DNA from: Saccopteryx bilineata
Taxonomy: Eukaryota; Chordata; Mammalia; Chiroptera; Emballonuridae
Assembly (NCBI RefSeq): GCF_036850765.1
Contig: NC_089493.1
Coordinates: forward strand, 263,240,534-263,304,533
Reading direction: 5' to 3'
DNA: 64,000 nucleotides
Made by a program: the position numbers and the translations under genes. Each line of letters opens with the position of its first letter. The first letter of the stretch is position 1. The notes under the pieces were generated by a model. It was not told the DNA's origin. It did not search any database and saw nothing but the letters and a program-made list of their open reading frames with translations. Positions 12,531-21,905 of the stretch are shown piece after piece.

Positions 12531-12699
12531 TATCCTATTGTAGCAATGTATTATAATCTACTTAGTCTCCTATTTAAAGACATTTGGGTTGTTGCCACAT
12601 CACAACAATGCTGCAAAGAACACCCTTAAACACAGGCCTTTTAATATCTGCACCAGCATTCCCATAGGAAAAATTACTAGCACTAAAATAACTAGGCCA

Positions 12700-13075
12700 G
12701 CCTGACCAGGCGGTGGTGCAGTGGATAGAGTGTCAGACTGGGACGCAGAGGACCCAGGTTCAAAGCCCCAAGGTCGCCAGCTTGAGCATAAGCTCATCCG
12801 GCTTGAGTGTGGGTTCAACAGCTTGAGTGCAGGGTTGCTGGTTTGAGCACAGGATTATAGACATTACCCCATGGTTGCTGGCTTGAGCAAGGGGTTACTT
12901 GCTCTGCTGTAGCCCCCCAGTCAAGGCACATGAGAGAAAGCAATTGATGAACAACTAGAGTGCTGCAACGGAGAATTGATGTTTCTTATCTCTCTCCCTT
13001 CCTGTCTGTCTGTTTCTATCTGTCTCTCTCTCTGTCTCTGTCACAGTAAATTAATTAATTAATTAATTAATTAAA
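12700..13075 (+). mobile_element. Type A SINE with (TTAA)n tail
   Basis: Head GCCTGACCAGGCGGTGGTGC, B box GGTTCAAAGCC, repeated GCTTGAG modules and a tail of attaattaattaattaa. A short imperfect duplication (aaataactagg / aaataacgagg) flanks it. Confidence 0.88.
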
Positions 13076-13865
13076 TAACGAGGACAAAGAGTATGCATGG
13101 GTATTTTGCACCTTGATATTCTCAAACACATTCCCAAAGGTTGTGTCAACTTATACTACCATTGTGTCTATAGTGGGTATTTCTCCCTACTCAGGCCAGT
13201 TAAAAAACAAAACAAAACAAAACAAAAAAACAGCTCTTTGTTTTCATCTTCATTTTTAAAAATTATGAATGTATATTAGCATCAGGGTTATGATTTATGT
13301 AATAAATTAGAATTGCATAGTTTCCCATGTTTCCCTATGTTCTAGACCTTTGGGTTAGGAATTATCTGTTCCTTAAATTTTTATAAAAATTTACCCACAA
13401 AACCACCTGAGCTTAGAATCTTTATGAAAGGTGTTCTTTAATAGTGTTCTTCTTTGTTTACCCATCAGTTAAACTACTTAATAAACCCAGTTTTTTAAAC
13501 TTCTTGTTTTAGAATCATCCATTTCACAGTTTTTTGTAAAAAGTTCTCAACCTATAATTGAGCATATACTCAATTTCCTATATTTATTATACTTTCTGCT
13601 GTTCTGTTTCCTAACTAATTTATTCCTACATAGGTTTTCATTACTTTCAAACTATAATTTTCCTTAGGGCTGGCCTCTGTGTTCTGTTTGGGGTTATTTT
13701 TTTCTTTGAAAATTGACTATTTCATTCATTTAAAAATTTTCTCCCCATTTAAAATAATGAAAGCATTTAACACTACAAATTTAGTTTAGAGTGAAGCATT
13801 AGTTGTATTTAAGGAGTTTTTTTTTAATATGTATTGCTTTGGTTTTTATCTTCTAAATAACATAA

Positions 13866-13898
<33 letters not shown>

Positions 13899-14060
13899 TT
13901 CTTTCTTTGACTCAGAATTTAAAATTGTTGTCTCAGTTGAAAGATGGTATTTACACTTTTATTATTAACTTCTAACAAGAGTGACAGAGAATTTGGTCCA
14001 TGCTAACCTGGACCAAATTTGTAGTGTTAGATTGTAGTGTTAGATTTTTTTCCTATAGCT
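13076..14060. other. AT-rich non-coding stretch with a (TA)n tract
   Basis: No gene feature is seen. An (AT)n/(TA)n microsatellite lies at about 13863-13899, and the rest is AT-rich with no clear family. Confidence 0.5.
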
Positions 14061-14091
14061 TGTATTATGTCAGGTTTTTTGGGTTTTTTTT

Positions 14092-14139
14092 AAATATGGA
14101 ACGCTTCACGAATTTGCGTGTCATCCTTGCGCAGGGGCC

Positions 14140-14190
<51 letters not shown>

Positions 14191-14196
14191 GAGCAC
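14092..14196 (-). pseudogene. U6 snRNA retropseudogene
   Basis: The minus strand matches the mammalian U6 snRNA from GTGCTCGCTTCGGCAGCAC through TTCGTGAAGCGTTCCATATT without a mismatch I can find. It is a retrocopy. The RNA ends in three Ts followed by A-rich sequence instead of a Pol III T-run, and the 11-bp duplication tattatgtcag flanks it (14063-14073 and 14198-14208). The sequence upstream of the RNA start is the target duplication and AT-rich DNA, with no proximal sequence element or TATA box at the usual distance. Identity to the functional RNA implies a recent insertion. Confidence 0.93.
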
Positions 14197-15476
14197 ATAT
14201 TATGTCAGTTTTTAATGATGCATTAAACATCTATAAAGGCACAATCTGTTTGTAGAAACTAAAATTCAATATATATTAATTTAACCTTAAAAACATTTCT
14301 GTTTTGTCCAGGGATGAGACGGGCAGGTGCTGGGTTGTGTGGCTACATCACAAGAGACCCAATTCTATATCCCCTGTGAGCTCAGCTCATGCTATTCCAG
14401 GAAGGGGAAGAAGTGCCTGCCTCTTTTAGCTAGCTGGCACCACCTCCAGTAGGAAACTGCTTGGATCTGCACCCTCCAAGTCCCAGTAGCCCTGCCCTGC
14501 TGAGCTCAGTTCCACAAGGGAAAGGGAGGGCTGCTCAAGCTGGGACATTTGGAGTGTGTCTCCCTCAGAAGTTATTGTTTGGGACCAGGAAAAGTGCTTA
14601 GATTTTTCCTGCAGTCTTGCTGGCAGCACCCCCAACAAGAGACTCTTTTAATCTGTCCTCCTGAGCTGCAGCAGCTCTTCCCTCCTGAGCTTGCTCCTGC
14701 AGAGGGGATAGCTGATTGCACCCAAATTGAACCTGCAGTGCACTACTCCTGGGGAAGCTAGGGTTGGAAAGTCTGGCAGAGACTGAGTGTTTTGGCTCTG
14801 GAGTAGGGGCCATTTTCCCCTCATTGAGTTCTCAAGGAGAGAATCAGTGATATCAAAGACAGGCAACTAGAGATGATACAGAGGGAAGAAGAGACTCAAG
14901 AATTTTTAAAAATGAGAGAGCTCTATGAAAATTGTCTAGACTCCATCAGAAAGAGCAATATAAAAATAATGGGAATTTCAGAAAAAGAAAAAAAGGAGAA
15001 GGGAATAAAGAGCCTATTCAAACAAACAATTGATGAAAAGTTTCCAAGCCTATGGTGAGAGTTAGATCCTTAAATCCAAGAAGCAAACAGAATGCCTAGT
15101 TACCTCAACCCAAACAGACCTTTTCCAAGGCACATTGTAATAAAAATGTCAAAAATCTATGACAAAGAAAGAATCCTCAAGGCAGCTAGAGAAAAGAAGA
15201 ACTTAACATATAAAAGAAAGCCCATCAGGTTATCATCAGACTTCTCAGTAGACATTCTATAAGCCAGAAAAGAGTGGACCCAAACATTCAAAGTACTGAA
15301 AGAGAGGAATTACCAACCAAGAATAATATATCCATCAAAATTCTTCAAATATGAAGGAGGAATAAAACTTAAAACTTTTCTAGACATACAAAAGCTGAGG
15401 GAATTTATCACCAGAAAACCCCCACTACAAAAAATACTCAAGGGGCCTATTCTACTGGATACAAAGAACAAAACAA

Positions 15477-15853
15477 GCCCTGGCCGGTTGGCTCAGCGAT
15501 AGAGCGTCGGCCTGGCGTGTGGGGACCTGAGTTCGATTCCCGACCAGGGCACATAGGAGAAGCACCCATTTGCTTCTCCACTCCCCACCCCCTCCCTCCT
15601 CTCTGTCTCTCTCTTCCCCTCCCGCAGCCAAGGCTCCATTGGAGCAAAGATGGCCCAGGCGCTGGGGATGGCTCCTTGGCCTCTGCCCCAGGCGCTAGAG
15701 TGGCTCTGGTCGCACAGAGCAATGCCCCGGAGGGGCAGAGCATCACCCCCTGGTGAACAGAGCGTCGCCCTTGGTGGGCGTGCCGGGTGGATCCCAGTCG
15801 GGCGCATGCAGGAGTCTGTCTGACTGTCTCTCCCCGTTTCCAGCTTCAGAAAA

Positions 15854-15884
<31 letters not shown>
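15477..15884 (+). mobile_element. Type B SINE, full-length and young
   Basis: Head GCCCTGGCCGGTTGGCTCAG, B box GTTCGATTCCC, the caaggctccattggagcaaa module and two tandem copies of the catcgccccctggtg-like module. A pure poly(A) of about 28 bases follows. The 14-bp duplication aaagaacaaaacaa is on both sides. The head-to-tail length of about 400 bp is typical of the type here. Confidence 0.95.
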
Positions 15885-15889
<5 letters not shown>

Positions 15890-15955
15890 AAAACAACATG
15901 AAACTACAAGTAAAAGCACCAAAAAGGTTACAATATAAACAAGGATAATCTGTGA

Positions 15956-15956
<1 letters not shown>

Positions 15957-15987
<31 letters not shown>
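15957..15987. repeat. Long poly(A) tract inside LINE-1
   Basis: An uninterrupted run of about 31 A residues lies within LINE-1 inter-ORF text. It is not attached to a recognisable SINE body, so it may be the scar of another tail or a slippage expansion. Confidence 0.7.
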
Positions 15988-15988
<1 letters not shown>

Positions 15989-18172
15989 ATAAAAAGGGAG
16001 AGGATAAAGTAGCAAAGGAGGATAGAGGGTATAATCACTCATAAGACAAAGGACTCCATATATATGAAACAGTATTTCTCAACAACCTAATGGTAACCAC
16101 CCATGAAAAAAACAAAACTGAAATATATAGCATAAAAAAAGAAGAAATAGAAGAAACATGGGATACCACCAAACAAAAACAACTGACAGAAACACAAAAG
16201 AAAAAGAATGAAGGGAGACACAGAACTACCAGAAAACAAAACTAACAGTGGCTATAGGAATCCTCATATGTCAATAATTTGCCTAAATGTAAATAGTCTG
16301 AACTCACCAACAAAGAAACACAGAATAGCAGATTGGATCACAAGGCAAAACTCAAACATATGTTTCCTTCAGGAGACACATCTAAGCTGCAGGGACAAAA
16401 GTAGACTCAAAATGAAAAGTTGGGTAATGATTCTCCAAGCAAATAATACATATAGAAAAGCAGATGTAGCCATACTTGTATCTGACAATACTGACTTCAA
16501 GACAACAAAGGCAACAAGAGACAAAGATGGATGTTTCATAATGATAAAAGGAACACTATATCAAGAAGATATAACACTTAGTATATATGCACCAAATCAG
16601 GGAGCACCAAAATATATAGGGCATCTACTAACAGAGCTAAAAATAAAAACAGATAAAAAGGAAATCATAGTTGGAGACTCAACACAACATTTACTGCTTT
16701 AGATAGATTATTCAAACAGAAAATCAATAAGAAAATACTGTCCTTAAATGACATATTAAACAAAAGGGACATAATAGACATTTACAGAACATTTCATCCC
16801 AGAACATCAGATTATATATTCTTTTCCAGTGTGCACGGAACACTCTCAAGGATAGTTCATATGTGGGGATCACAAAACTAACATCAACAAATTTAAGAAT
16901 ATTAAAATTATACCAGGCATATTCTCTGACCATAAGGCTTTGAAGTTAGAATTCAACTCCAAAAAAGAAGTAGGAAATCCACCAAAAAAAATGTATAAAT
17001 TAAACAATATACTTCTAAAATTGGCTGGACCAAAGAAGAAATAAAAGCAGAGATCAAAAGATATATACAGACAGACAAGAATGACAACACAACATATCAA
17101 AACTTTTGGGATATAGCAAAAGCAATAATAAGAGGGAAGTTTATATCCTTATAGGCTTATATCAAGAAACAAGAGAGCTCTCAAGTAAACAATTTAACAT
17201 CACATCTGAAAGAACTAGAAAAAGAACAAAGGCAACCCAAAGTCAGCAGAAGAAAAGAAATATTGATAATAAAAATTAGAGCAAAACTAAATGAAATAGA
17301 GAACAAAGAAATACAGAAAAATTAATACAACAAGGAGTTGGTTCTTTGAAAAGAACAATAAAATTAACAAATCCCTGGCTAAACTCACTAAGGAGAAAAA
17401 AGGAAGGACTCATAAACAAAATCTGAAATGAAAGTTGAGAAATTACCACAGATATCTTAGATATACAAAAGATCATAGTAGAATACTATGAAAGATTATA
17501 TGCCACCAAATTCAACAATCTAGAAGAAATGGATAAATTTCTAGAACTATACAATCTTCCTAGACTGAGTCACAAAGAAGTGGAAAACCTAAATAGACCA
17601 ATTAGGAAGGAGGAAATTTAAAAAAATATCAAAAACCTTCCCTAAAATAAAAGTCCAGGACCAGATGGCTACACTAGTGAATTCTACCAAACATTCAACG
17701 AAGATTTGGTACCTATCCTTCTCAAAGTCTTCCAAAATATAAAAGAAAGAATACTCCCTACTACATTTATGAGGCCAACAAAACCCTCATACCAAAACCT
17801 GGCAAGGACAATACAAAAAGAAAAAAAAAAACTAAAAACCAATATCTCTAATGAATACAGATGCAAAAATCCTAAACAAAATTCTAGCAAATTGAATATA
17901 ACACATTAAAATATATATATATCATGATCAAGTAGGATTCATTCCAGGAGCACAGGGGTGGTTCAACATTTGCAAAATGATCAATGTAATATACCACAAC
18001 AAAACAAAGAGTAAAAAATAATACCATTCTCTCAATAGATGCAGAAAAAGCATTCAATAAGATACAACATCCATTTATGTTTAAAACACTCAATAAAATG
18101 GGTATAGAAGGAAAGTACCTCAACATAATAAAGGTCATATATGACAAACTATCCACAAATATCATACTAAAT

Positions 18173-18407
18173 CCGTGATGGCAAATCTATTTATAAAAAC
18201 CGCCCACTTTTGCAGTGCTGGTCAACCTGGTCCCTCCTGCCCACTAGTGGGTGTTCCAGCTTTCATGGTGAGCCAATCATGGCACCATTTGATTGCTCCA
18301 CTACCCGCCCACCATGAAAGCTAGAACACCCACTAGTGGGCGGGAGGGACTAGGTTGACCAGCACTGCAAAAGTAGGTGGTTTTTATAAAAAGGTTCGCC
18401 ATCACTG
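18173..18407. mobile_element. Hairpin non-autonomous hAT-like DNA transposon (235 bp)
   Basis: The two halves are inverted copies of one another over about 95 bp with few differences, around a loop of roughly 40 nt. The termini read ccGTGATGGC and, inverted, CAGTGATGGCGAACC, the terminal sequence type of hAT (OposCharlie-like) elements. The LINE-1 target reads tactaaat before and tattaatg after, compatible with a decayed 8-bp duplication. It has no coding capacity. Confidence 0.8.
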
Positions 18408-18766
18408 TATTAATGGTGGAAAATTGAAAGCTTTTCCTCTAAAATCAGGAACAAGACAAGGTGTCCCACATTCTCCACTCTTATTCAACATAGTACTCAA
18501 CTAAATATTATCAAACCAGATTCAGCAATACACTAAAAAGATCATACACCACAAACATGTAGGATTTATTTCAGGGATACAAAGTTGGTACAGTATTCAC
18601 AAAACAACAAGCATGATTCATCACATAAACAAAATGAAGGATAAAAATCACATGATTATATCAATAGATACAGAAAAGCACTTGATAAAATCCAACACCC
18701 ATTTATTGTGAAAAAGCTCTCAGCAAAATGGGTATAGAAGAATCATACCTCAAAATAATAAAGGCC

Positions 18767-19140
18767 GCCCTGGCCGGTTGGCTCAGTGGCAGAGCGTCGG
18801 CCTGGCGTGCAGAAGTCCCAGGCTCGATTCCCGGCCAGGGCACACAGGAGAAGCGCCCATCTGCTTCTCCACCCCTCCCCCTCTCCTTCTTCTCTGTCTC
18901 TCTCTTCCCCTCCCGCAGCCAAGGCTCCATTGGAGCAAAGATGGCCCAGGCGCTGGGGATGGCTCCTTGGCCTCTGCCCTAGGCGCTAGAGTGGCTCTGG
19001 TCACAACAGAGCGACGCCCCAGAGGGGCAGAGCATCGCCCCCTGGTGGGCATGCCGGGTGGATCCCGGTCGGGCACATGTGGGAGTCTGTCTGACTGTCT
19101 CTCCTCGTTTCCGGCTTCAGAAAAATACAGAAAAAAAAAA
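18767..19140 (+). mobile_element. Type B SINE flanked by an expanded (AAT)n duplication
   Basis: Head GCCCTGGCCGGTTGGCTCAG and the type B body with a single catcgccccctggtg module. LINE-1 text aaaataataaaggcc precedes it. After the tail comes aataataat repeated eight or so times, then aaaggcc, so the duplicated target has grown into a microsatellite (about 19140-19168). Confidence 0.93.
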
Positions 19141-19734
19141 AATAATAATAATAATAATAATAATAAAGGCCATATATGACAAACCCACAGCCAACATCAT
19201 ACTCAATGGGCAAAAACTAAAAACATTTCCCTTAAGATGAGGAACAAAACAGGGATGTCCACTTTCATCACTCTTATTCAACATAGTACTGAAAGTCCTA
19301 CCCACAGCAGTCAGACAAGAAGACGAAATAAAAGGCATCCAAATCTGAAAGGAGGAAATAAACTGTCATTATTCGCAGATGTCATAATATTGTACACAGA
19401 AAACCCTAAAGACTCTACAAAAACACTACTGGGTCTAGTAAATGAATTTAGCAAAGTAACAGGATACAAAATTAATATTCAGATATTGGTGGCATTTTTA
19501 TGCACCAATAATGAACTATCAGAAAGAGAAGTTAAGAGAACAATTCCATTTACTATTGCAACAACAACAAAAAATAAGGTATCTAGGAGTAAATTTAACC
19601 AAGGAGGTAAAAGACCTGTACTTGGAAAATTATAAGATACTGAAGAAAGAAATTGAGGAAGATGCAAATAAGTGGAAGAATATACCACATTCATGAATAG
19701 GAAAAATAAACATCCTTAAAACATCTATGCTACC

Positions 19735-19992
19735 TGCACTCAAGCTGACGACCTCAGGGTTTTGAACCTGGGTCCCCTGAGTCCGAGTCTGATACTCTAT
19801 CCACTGTGTCACAGTTTCTCATTCTGCTATAACCCCCCAGTCAAAGCACATGTGAGAAAGCAATCAGTGAACAACTAAGGTGCCGCAAGAAAGAGCCACA
19901 ACAAAGACTTGATGCTTCTCATCTCTCCTGTCCTTTCTGTCCCTATCTATCCTTCTCCCTGTCTCTCTCTCTCTGTCTCTGTCACAAAAAGA
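19735..19992. mobile_element. Type A SINE with internal inversion
   Basis: The first about 75 bp are the type A head in antisense (gggttttgaacctgggtccc, tatccactgtgtcac). The remainder (ccagtcaaagcacatgtgag onward) is type A body and CT-rich tail in sense. The LINE-1 duplication aaaacatctatgctacc / aaaatgtctatactaccc flanks the whole unit, so it was one insertion event. Confidence 0.85.
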
Positions 19993-20349
19993 AAAAGAAA
20001 ATGTCTATACTACCCAAAGCAGTCTACACATTCAGTGCAATTCTTATTAAAATACCAATGGCATATCTCACAGATCTAGAACAAATATTCCAAAAATTTA
20101 TGTGGAACCACAAAAGACCAACACGTAGGCACAGACAACAGTGCTGATAGCCAGAGGGAAAGGGAGTGGGGGGAGGTGGAGGTGGGCAAAGGAAGGGAAA
20201 ATGGGGACAGAAACAGACTTTGAATGGAGTGATGGGTGCACGATGCAATGTGTAGATGTTTTATTGAGTTGTACATTTGAAACCTGTGTGGACCAATGCC
20301 ACCCCAATAAATTCAATAAAAAGCAAGTTTCAAAATATGTATAACATGA

Positions 20350-20605
20350 CGCCATCATAGTAACAGCTGCTGAAAGTTACCAGCACATTTTTTTAAAGTT
20401 CCAGGTGGTTTTAAACACCTTTTGTAAATACTCATTTATTTTTTACAACAACTTTATGAGGTACACACTTCCATTATCCCTGTTTGATAGATGAGAACAG
20501 AGGCATGGAAAGATTTTAAAACTTTCCTAAGGTCACAAAACTATTAAGCAGCAGAATAAAGATTCAAAAGAAGGGAGTATGGCTCCAAAGTCCACACTCT
20601 TTAAG
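20350..20605 (+). mobile_element. MIR SINE
   Basis: Contains the MIR core in sense orientation: actcatttattttttacaac, then tgaggtacacacttccatta, aaggtcacaaaactattaag and tggctccaaagtccacactc. Confidence 0.8.
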
Positions 20606-20845
20606 TAATCCAAAGAAATGCCCTGTACTGTTTAAATATATAGTTTATTAAGAGGTAAAATGTAAGGATACACATCAAATTTATCATAACAATTGCCTCT
20701 GGGAGGGAATATGAGGAGGAAAGAGAGAGGATAATATTGGGGAGAATAAAAGGGACTTTAACTTGATCAGCAATGTTCAAGTACAGTATAAAGTTATACA
20801 CAGCTCTTTTAGAATTCAGCATAATAACTATAATACACATATTTC

Positions 20846-20906
20846 TTTTATATTAAGCACATATCTGAAGCAAAAATGTTAATATTTTGTATGGTGGGTA
20901 TTGTAT
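20846..20906 (+). repeat. Source arm of a 61-bp perfect inverted repeat
   Basis: Begins ttttatattaagcacatatc and ends ggtgggtattgtat. Its exact reverse complement is at 21156-21216. See the partner entry. Confidence 0.97.
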
Positions 20907-21133
20907 GTTTACTATTTTTTAGTTTTCTGTATTTTTAAAACATTTCAAAAATAAAAATGTCTTATTTAAAAACAACATTACAACAAAAATAAAAAGAAAT
21001 TTGTTTGGCTGACATTGGTTGACAGGATCACATGGGTTTCAAGTGTACATTTCTATGATACATAAATAAAAAGAAATTTAAGAAAAAAAAGCATCTTTTA
21101 TTTTGCCCCACAAAACCAGACATAGAGAATGAT

Positions 21134-21236
21134 AAATTGTCTATAGATAGTAAGGATACAATACCCACCATACAAAATATTAACATTTTTGCTTCAGATA
21201 TGTGCTTAATATAAAATTGTCTATAGATAGTAAGGA
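21134..21236. repeat. Templated inverted insertion flanked by a 23-bp direct repeat
   Basis: The 23-bp sequence starting aaattgtctatagatag occurs at 21134-21156 and again at 21214-21236. Between the copies lies a segment that, with edge bases, is the perfect reverse complement (61 of 61) of 20846-20906, about 250 bp upstream. There is no tail or transposon end. The pattern is that of a break or stalled fork repaired by copying nearby DNA in inverted orientation. Confidence 0.93.
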
Positions 21237-21905
21237 GAATAAAGAAAACTGAGAGGCAGAAAAAACCCCACGTCATATTGCAACATATTTCCAATATACA
21301 CTAGGTGCTTTACGGATGTTTTCTCACTTATTAAAACAATCTTATAAAAGGACAAATACTGTTTGATTCCACTTGTATAAAGTCTCTAGAGTAGTCAAAT
21401 TCATAGAGACAGAAAGTAGAATGGTGGGTTCTTGGGCTGGGGTGAGGGTGATGGGGAGTTATGTAATGGGGACAGATTTTCAGTTTGGGAAGATGAAAAA
21501 ATTCTGGAGGTGAATGGTGGTGAGAGATGCCCAACAATGTGAATGTGCTAGTGCCACTGAGCTGTACACTTAAATATGGTGAAACTTGTAAATTTTATGT
21601 TATGTGTCTTTTGCCAGAATAACAACATTTTTCTAACCCTGTGATCCAGTTATCCCTATTTGTAGGGGATGAAATGAGGTTCTGAGGTCACACCACTGAC
21701 CAGTAGTGGAGTCAGGATTTAAACTGAGTGGTGTGGATTCTCAGCCCTCAGCATCTCACCTTGTTACTCCCCTCCCGGTGTGAGAGCTTCAGAGGGCTGC
21801 TTTCCAGCCCCATTACTCCCCAAACTAGGAAGCAGGATAGACAGTTTCACCCAGGTAGCTCCAGTCTTCCAAGGGAGAATTTGCTTATCTCTCCTGTCTT
21901 CTCAG

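Larger units (their letters stand above)
14290..20330 (+). mobile_element. Composite LINE-1 block: 5'UTR, ORF1, ORF2, 3'UTR with nested insertions
   Basis: A 5'UTR-like GC-rich stretch is followed by ORF1 text from about 14873. ORF2 begins near 16270 with an endonuclease segment (CLNVNSLNSP, then CFLQETHL). The reverse-transcriptase region continues to about 18172. A hairpin DNA element then intervenes, and further RT text reaches 18500. From about 18505 the RT region restarts about 600 bp upstream in consensus terms, showing a second LINE-1 copy. That copy runs to about 20120, jumps to a 3'UTR and ends in accccaataaattcaataaa near 20315. All reading frames are broken. SINEs at 15477, 18767 and 19735 are nested in it. 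Confidence 0.85.

Noticed and set aside
16208..16702. 164-codon frame as a host endonuclease gene
   Set aside because: It is the LINE-1 ORF2 endonuclease region, in a copy with many later stops.
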